Notes: generated from the letters alone by a model not told the origin. 64,000 nucleotides of DNA from Sinorhizobium fredii USDA 257 (GCF_000265205.3 NC_018000.1:2232001-2296000), one strand, 5' to 3'; shown: positions 31,521 through 40,997, counted from the stretch's first letter. Program-made: numbers and translations.

Positions 31521-34500
31521 TCAACTCGTCAGAACGAGATTTTCGCGAGTCCATTCGGCCAATTCCGGAATAGTGCGGGGGCGACCAAGTGATGGATCCC
31601 GGTAAATCGTTTCGCCATCGGGCAACTCCAAATTCTCCAGCCGCTTGGGAGCCGTCGTCGGATAGGTACCATTTTTATCCGGTTTGGTTTCGTGAACGCC
31701 CGCCACGAATTCTCTTAGCTTCGCCATGTCCTTGGTCGCTCGCAGACTTTCGGTAAGGGCCTCGGGCGTCATTCCCAGTTCCTTGGCGAGAGGCTCGATG
31801 ACGGAACCGACACTGTTTCCATCCTCGTCGTGATTGGAAAGTAACTTCGCCGCTTCCTGTTCGAATCCGGCCTTAATGAGGAATTTCTCGGTCGGGCCTT
31901 CGTAGTAACTTGCGATCTTGCTTCTGCGGTAATCGTTATAGATAGCCTCGCCGATGATGCCGACAGCCGCGAGGCCAGCCCCCCACAAACCGGCCTTCGG
32001 TGACTTCATCAGCGAGAGGAACGTTCCGACGGTGGTTGTCGCAGCGAATGCCGAGTTTGCCCATTTGCCCTTCGCCGCATAATCGAGAGTATAGGCAACC
32101 ATCAACGCTCCGCCGGCGCGGTCAAAATACTTAGAGAACCATCCCCACTTCGAGGTGCCGCCGACTTCGGCAAATCGCGTGGCCCGGTCGAGGAAGCCGC
32201 CCTTTGCGACGGTGCCACGTTCGATCAGCGAACGAACGCCGCCGGCGGACAGTTGAGCTGCCTCCTGCGCGATCCCGGCCGTCAGCCAGACGCCGAACGA
32301 CTGGGTGAGGAGGCCAGGTGTGGCGAAATTGTCCTTCGCGCTCCCCAGATAGAGGAGACCCTGAACCGCGGCCAATCCCTTGCCGAAGCCGGACGTCGTG
32401 GTTATGCCGGCGCGGGGATCGAATTTCGATCCATCGAACGCCTTGCTGAGACTTTCGATTGCAGCCTTGCGCGCCTTCGGGTCGGTTGAGGCGTTGGGCC
32501 CGTGGAGAAGCAGGGATGCGCTTTGTGCCAGCTTCGGATCGTACTGACCGGGACTCATGCGCTTAGCCGTTTCGATGCTGCCTGGAGTCGGTGGCTTGTA
32601 GGCCTTGTTGCCGCCAAGGGCCTCATAGGCAGCCACTGTTCTGTGCATGCCGATGATAGCCCGACCGGACCAGTACAAGGTGGGGGCGGCGGGAACCGCT
32701 TCAGTCTCTGGCTTCGCGGTTGCCTCGATGTAAGCCTTGCCCATTTCCGTCCAGGCCTGTTCGCTATTGCTCACCGCGAACCGACTTTTCTCGTCCTGTT
32801 CCAGATGGTTGGTGGCCTGCTTGTAGCGATTGAAGCCATCGAGCCCTTTCAGGTCTTTCAGACTCCCTTCGGCCTCGTGGAGCGCACTGAGGGTGCGGAA
32901 TATCCGCGCACCCTGGTCGTCCATCTTGTCTTTGCTGCCCCTGTTATTGGCAATCGAATCGTCGAGCCCATCGGTCAACTGCTTGGCAGAGAGCGACGAT
33001 TTCCAGTCATTGGCGACAACGAGGTGATCCTTGGCGAATTCGCCAACGGCATTCTGACTGTTCTTGGTCAGGTCATCCGTGCCTTTGATCACAGCATCGA
33101 AGACGGCATTGGCGCCGCTGAGATTGCCGGATTTGTTGAGCTCCTTGACCACCGCGAGACTCAAGGTCGGGTCGTTGCCGCCCGCGATGGCCTTGCGGAA
33201 TGGGTCGCCAGCGGCCTGCGGGTCCGCAGGTTTGATCTCCGGGTAGGGAATACCGATTTCCTTGCCGATCTTCTTCTTGTCTTCGAGCGAGAAGGTTCTT
33301 GCCTTTTCGGGAAGCTTGGCTTCCCAATCCGAAAACGTCTTGTCGGTCGTGTCCTTTACGGCTTTGGCAATCGACTTTGCGCTGTCATCGATGATCTTGG
33401 CGCCGCCAGGAGCCTTCGAGATCCTACCGAGGGCTTCGGAATAATGCGCGATCGTATCGTGCTGCGCCATGTTCCGCGACAGGTTGACTTCCTGGTTAAC
33501 GTAGCGGCCGGCCAGACTGTCGGGAAGTGCACCTGAATTGATCGCCGTTTGCTGACCGATCGTCTGCTGGATGACATCCAGCACCTTTGTGTCCTTCGTC
33601 CCAAACGCCTCGGTCGGTTGATTTGCTTGCTGGACAATCAGAACCGCCGTTTCGTCGGTGACGTTCTTGGTCACTTCGTCGAGCACCTTGGCAGCTCGGG
33701 CCGCACCGTCCTCTTTCTTGAACTGTGTGGCGTCCTCGCCATCGAAGCCCTTGAAATCGTTCTTGCCTTCGCGGAAAGCATCCTGCACACGTTTGGCCGG
33801 TCGGTTGACCAGAACCTCTCGTCCGCTGGCATCGAGCGCCTCGAGAAAGCCCTTGTCCGTCGGACCAAAGGCTTTCAACGTTTCCCGGGCACTGTTGATC
33901 GCAGCTTCGCCGCCATCGGGTGCATTCTTGGCAAGTTTTTCGAACTGACCGGTAAGTTCGGTTTGGACCTTCTGCCATTCTGCAGGGTTTTGCTGCGCTG
34001 CCGTCACCAGCTTGCTGATCGGCTCGAAAACAGCATTCAGATTAGTCTCCACAGATTTCCGCTCGCCCTGCACGAGCTTCTTGTATGCGTCCGTGTCAGG
34101 GCCGAGCGCAATGAGGTCCGCCTCTCGTTGATCGAGGGAGGCCTTGAGCTTCTCGGGCGTGTAGGCCTGGTTCTTGCCGGCCGATTGAAGGTCCGTCTCG
34201 ATCGCGAGCGTCAGCGCCTTGGTCTTCTCGTCTTTATCAGCCGGGCTCGAAGCCTTGTCGATGTCCGCATGCAGATCCTTGATGGTCTCAAGGCTCGTGC
34301 GCCGCTCTTCACTCAATATCCGCAACGACTCGCCTTCGCTAATGACGTCCGGGTTACGGATGGCTGGATTCGTCAGCAGGATATCGGGGATGCTCTGCTC
34401 GTAGAGCGGCGCAATACCCGTAAGCGTTTCGTCCCTCTTGATCTTGTGATCGACGCGACCGTCCTGCTCTTTCTCAGGATTGCCCTGCGGCACCAATGGC

Positions 34501-34613
34501 TTTTTGGCTTTCTGTACGGCGTCTGAAAACTGGCTCGCCTTTGGATCATGCAGGGCAGCCGTATTGCGATGAAACGATGTGCGCAAAAGACGATTGAAGT
34601 CGAAAATGCCCAT
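31521..34613 (-). CDS. Large LysM-containing protein, candidate secreted translocator or effector B
   Basis: 1030 residues from the ATG at 34613, which has a strong GGAGGTGA site. No signal peptide. A LysM-like module lies at about residues 57-101 (HKIKRDETLTGIAPLYEQSI to GESLRIL). Most of the protein is Lys/Asp/Ala-rich and helical. The last 200 residues hold hydrophobic helices (GGALMVAYTLDYAAKG, AATTTVGTFLSLM, AGLWGAGLAAVGIIGEAIY), then LLSNHDEDGNSVGSVIEPLA, which mirrors a segment in the 1041-residue protein. The two look like distant relatives. Its own AT-rich upstream region implies separate regulation. A role as secreted effector or pore component of the type III system is inferred from location and lack of signal peptide. 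Confidence 0.78.
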   Translation of the reverse strand: MGIFDFNRLLRTSFHRNTAALHDPKASQFSDAVQKAKKPLVPQGNPEKEQDGRVDHKIKRDETLTGIAPLYEQSIPDILLTNPAIRNPDVISEGESLRILSEERRTSLETIKDLHADIDKASSPADKDEKTKALTLAIETDLQSAGKNQAYTPEKLKASLDQREADLIALGPDTDAYKKLVQGERKSVETNLNAVFEPISKLVTAAQQNPAEWQKVQTELTGQFEKLAKNAPDGGEAAINSARETLKAFGPTDKGFLEALDASGREVLVNRPAKRVQDAFREGKNDFKGFDGEDATQFKKEDGAARAAKVLDEVTKNVTDETAVLIVQQANQPTEAFGTKDTKVLDVIQQTIGQQTAINSGALPDSLAGRYVNQEVNLSRNMAQHDTIAHYSEALGRISKAPGGAKIIDDSAKSIAKAVKDTTDKTFSDWEAKLPEKARTFSLEDKKKIGKEIGIPYPEIKPADPQAAGDPFRKAIAGGNDPTLSLAVVKELNKSGNLSGANAVFDAVIKGTDDLTKNSQNAVGEFAKDHLVVANDWKSSLSAKQLTDGLDDSIANNRGSKDKMDDQGARIFRTLSALHEAEGSLKDLKGLDGFNRYKQATNHLEQDEKSRFAVSNSEQAWTEMGKAYIEATAKPETEAVPAAPTLYWSGRAIIGMHRTVAAYEALGGNKAYKPPTPGSIETAKRMSPGQYDPKLAQSASLLLHGPNASTDPKARKAAIESLSKAFDGSKFDPRAGITTTSGFGKGLAAVQGLLYLGSAKDNFATPGLLTQSFGVWLTAGIAQEAAQLSAGGVRSLIERGTVAKGGFLDRATRFAEVGGTSKWGWFSKYFDRAGGALMVAYTLDYAAKGKWANSAFAATTTVGTFLSLMKSPKAGLWGAGLAAVGIIGEAIYNDYRRSKIASYYEGPTEKFLIKAGFEQEAAKLLSNHDEDGNSVGSVIEPLAKELGMTPEALTESLRATKDMAKLREFVAGVHETKPDKNGTYPTTAPKRLENLELPDGETIYRDPSLGRPRTIPELAEWTRENLVLTS

Positions 34614-35077
34614 GCTGTCACCTCCCGCAACTGTCACAAAAGCGTCGCAGGTTTATCAAACGCTCGCACCAGTGGCAAATGGCATTGTAGATGCTGGAAG
34701 ATTTTTTAAGAACTACCCGCCTCACTTGGGCATTTTCTGCAGTCATTCTTATAACGAAAATTAGGTAATGCTGATCGTCCGTGAGACAATTTTGTACGCT
34801 CCGCAGCCGTGCACGCATCTCTATTATTTCATTACTTTACGTAGTTTACTAAAAGAGCTAATTTGAATATATATGATGCTGCGCTTTTAAGCATGTGGTG
34901 CTCAGGACGATGACGTCCCTTGGCCCTGTCTCCTGCCAAACCCAATTGCAGGTGCGGCGCCGGGCGAGCCAGGCTGAGCCTGCACGCGACGGAAAATCGT
35001 CAGGGCAATTTCCTTCAATAACCACGGTTGGCTTTGTCATACCTTCCAGGCGGCTGGGACCACGCTTGAGGAAGACC
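34614..35077. promoter_or_regulatory. AT-rich intergenic region upstream of large gene B
   Basis: About 460 bases without a convincing gene. The part from 34640 to 34880 is clearly more AT-rich than the neighbourhood (for example GAAGATTTTTTAAGAACTAC and TTGAATATATATGATG), and probably carries the promoter of the leftward 1030-residue protein gene. A rightward promoter for the DUF2000 gene must also be here. I could not identify a specific operator. Confidence 0.5.
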
Positions 35078-35488
35078 GTGACACGCTGCGCATTCATCAT
35101 CGACCACGCCCTGCCCCGAGGCCTGATCGCCAACACCGCCGCCATATTGGCCATGACTCTCGGCAAGGAGCGGCCGGATTTGATCGGCCATGCCGTCCAC
35201 GATGCCGACGGTAACTGTCATCAAGGGATCACCACCATCGTCATGCCCATCCTGATGTCTAACGTCGACGGCCTGAGGGAGCTGAGGCGGCGGGCGGTAT
35301 CGCAGGAAACATCGGGATTGGCTGTGATCGACGTGACCGAGACGGCGCAGCGCGCCAAGAGCTATCAGGCCTATGAGCACGGCATCGGCGAAATGCGGCA
35401 TGATCACCTGCGCTATCTCGGCCTTTGCCTTCACGGTCCCGAGAAGCTGGTCCGCTCGCTGACCGGCGACCTGCCGCTGATGAAATAG
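35078..35488 (+). CDS. DUF2000 family protein
   Basis: 136 residues when started at the GTG at 35078, which follows TTGAGGAAGACC. The frame is open further upstream, but those residues do not resemble the family. Family patterns are CAFIIDHALPRGLIANTAAI, LAMTLGKERPDLIGHAVHDADG and the end YLGLCLHGPEKLVRSLTGDLPLM. DUF2000 proteins are small and soluble with unknown function. The stop is 8 bases before the LysE-family gene, and the two are probably co-transcribed, with the AraC regulator convergent. Confidence 0.83.
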   Translation: MTRCAFIIDHALPRGLIANTAAILAMTLGKERPDLIGHAVHDADGNCHQGITTIVMPILMSNVDGLRELRRRAVSQETSGLAVIDVTETAQRAKSYQAYEHGIGEMRHDHLRYLGLCLHGPEKLVRSLTGDLPLMK

Positions 35489-35496
35489 AGGCACCC

Positions 35497-36093
35497 ATGT
35501 CGCTGGCACACTATCTTTCGATGGGCTCCTTCGCGCTTGCCGCCTCCATCTCGCCGGGACCGGTCAACATCGTCGCCCTGACCACCGGCCTTCGCCATGG
35601 CTTTCGCGCCAGCATGGGCCACGTGACCGGCGCGACGGTCGGCTTCACAGCGCTTTTGCTGCTGAGTGGGCTCGGTCTTGCCGAACTGCTGTTGCAATGG
35701 CCGGGCGCGACAAGGATCATCGGCGCGGCCGGCGTGGCCTTCCTAGTCTATCTCGCCTGGAAGCTCTGGCGGGACGACGGACGCATTTCGGACGGCAAGG
35801 TGCGGCGGCCGCCCTCGCTTCTCTCCGGTGCCGCGCAGCAATGGCTCAATCCGAAAGCCTGGATCGCCGCGATCGCCGGCATGGGAGCCTTCGGCATGGA
35901 CGGTGGAACGGCCCGGATTTGGCTGTTTTCGGCGCTCTACTTCGTCGTCTGCTACGCCTCGATCGCCGCCTGGGCCTATGCCGGGGCGCGCCTGCGCCAT
36001 TACCTCGACGATGCAGGGCGAATGCGCGCCTTCAATCGGGCGATGGCGGCGCTCGTCGCGCTCAGCGCCCTCTACCTCGCCTTCGAGAGCTGA
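35497..36093 (+). CDS. LysE/RhtB-family amino acid exporter
   Basis: 198 residues from the ATG at 35497. About six membrane helices with the family opening SISPGPVNIVALTTGLRHGFRASMGHVTGATVGF, where the SPGP motif is diagnostic, and SGAAQQWLNPKAWIAAIAGMGAFG. It would export amino acids or analogues across the inner membrane. The stop codon lies directly against the stop of the convergent AraC-type regulator. Confidence 0.93.
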   Translation: MSLAHYLSMGSFALAASISPGPVNIVALTTGLRHGFRASMGHVTGATVGFTALLLLSGLGLAELLLQWPGATRIIGAAGVAFLVYLAWKLWRDDGRISDGKVRRPPSLLSGAAQQWLNPKAWIAAIAGMGAFGMDGGTARIWLFSALYFVVCYASIAAWAYAGARLRHYLDDAGRMRAFNRAMAALVALSALYLAFES

Positions 36094-36966
36094 TCATCGC
36101 CGCGCGTCGGCGGTCGGATGCGCGCTCCGCAGCCGCGCATATTGGCGCGGCGTCGCCGCCACATGCTGCTTGAAGACCCGCTGGAAATGGGCCTGGTCGG
36201 CAAAACCTGCCGAGAGCGCAACATCAACGACGGACCGGCCACGACGCAGTTCGCTCTGCCCGAACTGGATGCGGCGGTTGAGCTGGTAAGCATGCGGCGT
36301 CATGCCGTAGCGCGACCTGAAGGCCCGCACCAGATAGGACGGGGACAGGCCCGAGACGTCGGCGATTTCATTGAGCCGCAGGCGGCGCGTGCAATGCTCG
36401 GTGATGAAGGCGGCGGCACGATCGAGGCGAGGCGTTTCCTGTGCCAGTCGCTCGTCGATCCTCTCGAGGCGATTGTCGAGATCGCCAAAGAAGGCCGCCG
36501 CCGCGCATTCCTTGGCGAGTACCTCGGTTTCCGCGTCGAACAGCACGTCGAACAATCGGTTGAGGCTGCGATAGAGGTGAGAATCGGTGCTCACCACGGC
36601 AGCATAAGGGGTGAAGTCTGCCGCCTGCTGCATCTCCGTCAGCCAGGAAACGTCCACATAGAGCATGCGATAGCCCCAGGGCACGTTTTGAAGCGGGTTG
36701 CAGGCATGCGCCTCTTCGGGGTTCATCAGAACGACCGTGCCGGCCGCCACGTCGTGCCGATAGCGCCCATTGCGGTAGTTGCTGCGGCCATGTGTGACCG
36801 CGCCGATCGAAAAGGTCCAGTGACTGTGGAGACCGTAACAGACGTCGCGCCCGTCGGCCACCTGGCGCGCCTCCAGAAAGGGGAGCGCCGGATCGCGCCA
36901 GAATATGTGGGCGTCGACGGGCCGGGGAGCCATGCTGCCTCGCACTGCGAAATTGGGACTGGGCAC
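36094..36966 (-). CDS. AraC-family transcriptional regulator
   Basis: 290 residues. An N-terminal cupin-like sensing domain (HSHWTFSIGAVTHGRSNYRNG, VLMNPEEAHACNP) and a C-terminal pair of helix-turn-helix motifs (LRLNEIADVSGLSPSYLVRAF, VVDVALSAGFADQAHFQRVFK). The CN/HACNP wording is typical of AraC regulators that control LysE exporters. It is convergent with the exporter with zero spacing, so they share no promoter; control of the exporter is plausible from this recurrent pairing. A start at MAPRPVDAHIF (36933) is an alternative. Confidence 0.92.
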   Translation of the reverse strand: MPSPNFAVRGSMAPRPVDAHIFWRDPALPFLEARQVADGRDVCYGLHSHWTFSIGAVTHGRSNYRNGRYRHDVAAGTVVLMNPEEAHACNPLQNVPWGYRMLYVDVSWLTEMQQAADFTPYAAVVSTDSHLYRSLNRLFDVLFDAETEVLAKECAAAAFFGDLDNRLERIDERLAQETPRLDRAAAFITEHCTRRLRLNEIADVSGLSPSYLVRAFRSRYGMTPHAYQLNRRIQFGQSELRRGRSVVDVALSAGFADQAHFQRVFKQHVAATPRQYARLRSAHPTADARR

Positions 36967-37310
36967 AACGTCATAGGCCAGTTCGCCACTACAGACAAAT
37001 CGCCCCGGGCCGGCTTATTTCCAACGGGAAGGAAGGCATCAACAGAGTTCCGGCAGGCAGGAAAGCGTATTTCCGATGCCGAAACAACCCTCGCACGACG
37101 GTCGTTTCGGCGGCCCCGCAAGGTCATGCGCAGCGGGAATAACCTGCAAAATCCGCATATTGCGGGAGTCCTTGAATCGAAACCGATTTAAGGATAAAAT
37201 TACCCCAGCAATTCAAGGCGTTACGGCAACCGTGCGATCCCAAACGACCGGAGCCGTGTGTTGCACGCGAGTGGTGACGCTTTGATCAAGCTTCATACGT
37301 GGAGGTTGTC
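36967..37310. other. Intergenic region with a decayed intergenic repeat
   Basis: 344 bases between the divergently read AraC regulator and the SPW protein gene, holding the promoters of both. Bases 37168-37226 contain a degenerate copy of the dispersed repeat (TCCTTGAATCG ... CGATTTAAGGA, then CCAGCAATTCAAGGCG). No gene is seen. Confidence 0.55.
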
Positions 37311-37667
37311 ATGCCCAACACCCTTATGGCAGGAAGAAGAAGTCAGGATTGGGCCAATCTGGTCCTGGCCGTCTGCCTGTTCCTCTCTCCCTGGGTCATC
37401 GGCTTCGCATCTGATACGACGCCGACCTGGAACGCTTGGATCGCCGCAATCGTGCTCGGCGCCCTTGCGGTCGCGACCCTTTCGGCCTTCGCCGAATGGG
37501 AGGAATGGGCCAATATGGTGATCGGTCTGTGGTTGATCGTTTCTCCCTGGATCCTCGGCTTCATGGCGAATGCGAACGCGATGTGGACTCACGTCATTCT
37601 CGGCGTGCTCGTCGCCGCAATCGCCGCCTGGGCGCTCTGGGATTATCGTCATCACCTGCATGCCTAG
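37311..37667 (+). CDS. SPW repeat membrane protein
   Basis: 118 residues, ATG at 37311 after GTGGAGG. Four membrane helices arranged as two repeats, each with an SPW motif (VCLFLSPWVIGF and LWLIVSPWILGF) preceded by DWANLVL / EWANMVI. SPW proteins are small integral membrane proteins of unknown function, common in rhizobia. It stands alone between a regulator and the thu operon, with a strong inverted repeat after its stop. Confidence 0.9.
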   Translation: MPNTLMAGRRSQDWANLVLAVCLFLSPWVIGFASDTTPTWNAWIAAIVLGALAVATLSAFAEWEEWANMVIGLWLIVSPWILGFMANANAMWTHVILGVLVAAIAAWALWDYRHHLHA

Positions 37668-37668
37668 A

Positions 37669-37702
37669 CTTAACGGCTTCGGCTCGAGCCGGAGCCGCTA
37701 AG
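37669..37702 (+). terminator. Inverted repeat after the SPW gene
   Basis: A nearly perfect 34-base palindrome (CTTAACGGCTTCGGCT / AGCCGGAGCCGCTAAG, two mismatches) starting two bases after the stop. No T-tract follows. Confidence 0.6.
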
Positions 37703-37787
37703 TCACAGCGCTGGGATCGAGCGGCCCACGAGAAACGACGACCGCTCGAACATGTCGCGCGTTCGCTATGAACGCTGTGCCGACTAT

Positions 37788-37820
37788 CTCCCGCTTTTCG
37801 GGAATGCCGGAAAGCGGGAG
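37788..37820 (-). terminator. Hairpin downstream of thuB
   Basis: Ten-bp arms CTCCCGCTTT / AAAGCGGGAG with a 13-base loop, located just after the thuB stop on the minus strand. A probable 3' end for the thu transcript. Confidence 0.55.
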
Positions 37821-37830
37821 CAGCTTTGAG

Positions 37831-38919
37831 TTATCCTCCGACGACGAGCCGCCCGTCCGCGACCCACTCCATATCCGCGACCCCGAGTTCCCGCCGCTCA
37901 CGCTCGGTTTCGATCGCGAGATCGAGGACCTTCTGCAGGTCGGCGGCATGGCGGAAGCCGGGCTCGGTCACCTGCCCGGCCTGAACCGCGGCGACGAAGC
38001 GCTCGTAATTGGTCGGCACCGCGCCCGCATCGACCTCGCGCCAGATGGCCTTTTCGACGTCGGGCCCGAGGCACGCCCGCAGGCTAGAGCCATCCGGCGT
38101 GTGGATCACCTCCAGCGCACCCTTGTCGCCATGCAGCCTCAGCCTCAGCTCGTTAAGATGGCCGGTTGCCCAGCGGCTCGCATGAATGACGCCCATGGCA
38201 CCGCTGTCGAACTCCACCGTCATGGCAAAACTGTCATTGGCATCGAGGTCGTATTCGCCGATCCGGTTACCGGGCACCTTGTCGAAGGCCTTCAGCCGCG
38301 CGAACACACGCTCGACCGAAATGCCGGCCCCATAGCCGGCAAAATCGAGAATATGAATGCCGACATCGCCGAGCACGCCGTTCGAGCCGTGCCTGGTCGA
38401 AAGCCGCCACAGCCACTTGGACTCGCTTGCCCAGTCGCCCCAGGCCTTCGACACCAGCCAGCTCTGCAGGTAGGAGGCTTCCAGATGCCGGACCTCGCCG
38501 ATGGCGCCGGAGAGCACCAGTTCGCGCGCCTTCTGGAGCGGCGCCACATTGCGGTAGGTGAGGTTGACCATGGCGATGAGGCCGGAGCGCTCGGCCGCCG
38601 CGGCCATTTCCGCAGCTTTTTCATAGTTCTCCGCCAACGGCTTCTCGCAGAGCACGTGCTTGCCGGCGGCAATCAGCGCAAGCGTCGTCGGATGGTGCGC
38701 CTTGTCGGGGGTGACGTTGGTCGCAGCGTCGAATTGCCCCCAGGCGATCGCCTCCTCGAGCGACGTGAAGGTATGCTCGATACCGTGCTGCTCGGCAAAG
38801 GCCTTGGCGCGGTTCGGGTCGACGTCGACGGCGCCGACCATTTCGACGCCGTCTATCTTGGCAAAGGCGTTGGCATGGCTGTTTGCCATGCCGCCGGTTC
38901 CGAGTATCAGCAGACGCAT
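37831..38919 (-). CDS. thuB: ThuB, Gfo/Idh/MocA-family oxidoreductase of trehalose catabolism
   Basis: 362 residues from the ATG at 38919 (GAGGAG upstream); an ATG at 38934 overlapping the thuA stop as ATGA is equally possible. The N-terminal Rossmann domain has RLLILGTGGMANSHANAFAK, and the family catalytic motif AGKHVLCEKPLA contains the conserved EKP. In Sinorhizobium meliloti ThuB works with ThuA to convert trehalose-type disaccharides to 3-keto derivatives. The operon order K-A-B matches that species. It is the last gene of the leftward thu operon. Confidence 0.93.
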   Translation of the reverse strand: MRLLILGTGGMANSHANAFAKIDGVEMVGAVDVDPNRAKAFAEQHGIEHTFTSLEEAIAWGQFDAATNVTPDKAHHPTTLALIAAGKHVLCEKPLAENYEKAAEMAAAAERSGLIAMVNLTYRNVAPLQKARELVLSGAIGEVRHLEASYLQSWLVSKAWGDWASESKWLWRLSTRHGSNGVLGDVGIHILDFAGYGAGISVERVFARLKAFDKVPGNRIGEYDLDANDSFAMTVEFDSGAMGVIHASRWATGHLNELRLRLHGDKGALEVIHTPDGSSLRACLGPDVEKAIWREVDAGAVPTNYERFVAAVQAGQVTEPGFRHAADLQKVLDLAIETERERRELGVADMEWVADGRLVVGG

Positions 38920-38930
38920 CGGCACGCTCC

Positions 38931-39716
38931 TCATCTGTAGCCCGCTTCGCCGGCGCGGTGCAGTTTCGGGCCACGCTCGACGATCGGCTCCAGCGCCCTT
39001 TCCACCGGCACGTTCGGCGCCTCGTGGATCGCCTTGTAGGACCCTTGCGGGTTATGCGCCCATTTCACCGAATTGCGCAGCACATGCTGCACCGTTTCAT
39101 CGTGATAGGTCGGATAGGTCTCGTGGCCGGGACGAAAATAGAAGATGTTGCCGGCGCCGCGCCGCCAGGTCAGCCCGGAGCGGAACACCTCGCCGCCGGC
39201 AAACCAGGAGATGAACACCGTCTCCAGCGGCTCCGGCACGGAGAATTGCTCGCCATACATCTCCTCGTGCTCGATGACGAAATTGTCGCCGAGGCCTTCG
39301 GCAATCGGATGGCGCGGGTTGACGACCCAGACGCGCTCGCGTTCGCCCGCCTCGCGCCATTTGAGTGCGCAGGGCGTGCCCATCAGCCGCTTAAAGACCT
39401 TGGAGAAATGGCCGGAATGCAGCACGATCAGTCCCATGCCTTCCCAGACCCGCTTGGCGACCCGCTCGACGATCCTGTCGTCGACGGCGCCATGATCCTT
39501 GTGGCCCCACCACAAAAGCACATCGGCCGAAGCCAGCCGCTCCTCGCTCAGCCCGTGCTCCGGCTCCTGCAGCGTCGCCGTCGTCGCCTTGATCGCCGGA
39601 TCGGTGTTCAGCGCCGCGGCGATCGTGTTGTGCATGCCGTCCGGATAGATTTCCCGCACGACGGCATTCGTCTGCTCGTGGATGTTCTCACCCCATACGA
39701 TGGTGTTGATAGACAA
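38931..39716 (-). CDS. thuA: ThuA, trehalose utilisation protein
   Basis: 261 residues of the ThuA family, a class I glutamine amidotransferase-like fold ([14 protein letters not shown] opening, [52 protein letters not shown]). In S. meliloti it acts with ThuB in oxidation of trehalose, maltose and sucrose. It is separated from thuK by 242 bases that hold a dispersed intergenic repeat, so thuAB might be partly uncoupled from the transporter genes. Confidence 0.94.
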   Translation of the reverse strand: MSINTIVWGENIHEQTNAVVREIYPDGMHNTIAAALNTDPAIKATTATLQEPEHGLSEERLASADVLLWWGHKDHGAVDDRIVERVAKRVWEGMGLIVLHSGHFSKVFKRLMGTPCALKWREAGERERVWVVNPRHPIAEGLGDNFVIEHEEMYGEQFSVPEPLETVFISWFAGGEVFRSGLTWRRGAGNIFYFRPGHETYPTYHDETVQHVLRNSVKWAHNPQGSYKAIHEAPNVPVERALEPIVERGPKLHRAGEAGYR

Positions 39717-39855
39717 GGTCGTTCTCCTGCTGATTGGGGCATCCGCCGCGGGTGCCCGCTGTCCGTGAATTGAGTCTGTCGACCGGGGTCGGGCTGGGAT
39801 TTCGCCCTACCGGGTCTAACGTCTGGCATTTGGAAATGATCCGAAATCGATGCGA

Positions 39856-39950
39856 TCTACAGCGCCACGCGTCTTCTCAGACGCACAAAGGTCGCTGTAG
39901 CACTTTGAATGCTGCATGTTTTTATCCTTAAATCGGCGACGATTTAAGGA
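39856..39950 (-). repeat. Dispersed rhizobial intergenic repeat, copy 2
   Basis: Reverse-oriented copy of the block at 9161-9250: palindrome CCTTAAATCG-GCGA-CGATTTAAGG, then GCATTCAAAGTGC read on the minus strand, and a hairpin bounded by CTACAGCG. It is inserted between thuK and thuA. Confidence 0.8.
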
Positions 39951-39958
39951 AGCATGCA

Positions 39959-40987
39959 TTACGCGGCACCTCGCAGAATGTGGCGTCCTATCGACCGCCC
40001 CGCCGCATCGAAGCGGTGGATCTGGCCGGCCTCGGGAGCGATCCGCACCGTCTCGCCGGGCTGATGCCGGGACGTCCCGGTCTCCCGGACGATTACCGGT
40101 TCGCCGGCGCCGATGTCGAGGTAGATGTAGCTGTCGGATCCGAGCATCTCGGAGTGGACGACGGTTCCGGCCCATTGCCCGTCCCCGCCGGCGATCTCCA
40201 GATGTTCCGCCCGGATGCCGATCGTCTCGGCTTCGTGGAGCGCGGCGAAATTCCCCGAGAGGAAGTTCATCTTTGGCGAACCGATGAAGCCGGCGACAAA
40301 CACCGAGTTCGGATTTTCGTAAAGCTCGAGCGGCGTGCCGATCTGTTCGACGCGCCCGTCTCTCAGCACGCAGATGCGATCGGCGAGCGTCATCGCCTCG
40401 ACCTGATCATGCGTGACATAGATCATCGTCGTCTTGTGCATGCTGCGATGAAGCTTGGCGATCTCGATGCGGGTGGCGACGCGCAGCGCCGCATCAAGAT
40501 TGGAAAGCGGCTCGTCGAACAGAAAGACTTTGGGATCGCGCACGATCGCGCGTCCGATCGCGACGCGCTGCCGCTGGCCACCCGAGAGCTGACGCGGCAG
40601 CCGCTCAAGATAAGGTGTGAGTTGCAGCATCTCCGCCGCCGCCTCCACGCGCTTGCGGCACTGCTCCTTGTCCTTGCCGGCAAGCTGCATCCCGAAGGCC
40701 ATGTTCTCGAAGACCGTCATGTGCGGGTAAAGCGCATAGGACTGAAAGACCATGGCGATGCCACGTTTCGACGGGACGAGATGGTTGACGACCTCACCGT
40801 CGAAAGAGAGCGTGCCGGAGGTGATCTCCTCGAGGCCGGCAATCAGCCTCAAAAGAGTGGACTTCCCGCAACCGGAAGGGCCGACGAAAACCATAAACTC
40901 GCCCGCCCGGATATCCATGCTGACGCCCTTGATGACGTCGTAGGCGCCGAACGACTTGCGAATGTCGCGCAATTGCAGCTCTGCCAT
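39959..40987 (-). CDS. thuK: ThuK, ATP-binding protein of the trehalose/maltose ABC transporter
   Basis: 342 residues of the MalK/UgpC type. Walker A is GPSGCGKSTLLR, the signature LSGGQRQRVAIGRAIVRDP, Walker B VFLFDEPLSNLDA, and the switch histidine is in YVTHDQVEAMTLAD. The C-terminal OB-type regulatory domain (SPKMNFLSG, IGIRAEHLEI) is shorter than in full MalK. Ribosome site AGGAGT precedes the ATG. It follows thuG by 10 bases. Confidence 0.95.
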   Translation of the reverse strand: MAELQLRDIRKSFGAYDVIKGVSMDIRAGEFMVFVGPSGCGKSTLLRLIAGLEEITSGTLSFDGEVVNHLVPSKRGIAMVFQSYALYPHMTVFENMAFGMQLAGKDKEQCRKRVEAAAEMLQLTPYLERLPRQLSGGQRQRVAIGRAIVRDPKVFLFDEPLSNLDAALRVATRIEIAKLHRSMHKTTMIYVTHDQVEAMTLADRICVLRDGRVEQIGTPLELYENPNSVFVAGFIGSPKMNFLSGNFAALHEAETIGIRAEHLEIAGGDGQWAGTVVHSEMLGSDSYIYLDIGAGEPVIVRETGTSRHQPGETVRIAPEAGQIHRFDAAGRSIGRHILRGAA

Positions 40988-40997
40988 CTCTTAACTC

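Noticed and set aside
34895..35077. N-terminal extension of the DUF2000 gene
   Set aside because: The extra residues do not resemble the family, and a GTG with a good ribosome site stands where the domain begins.
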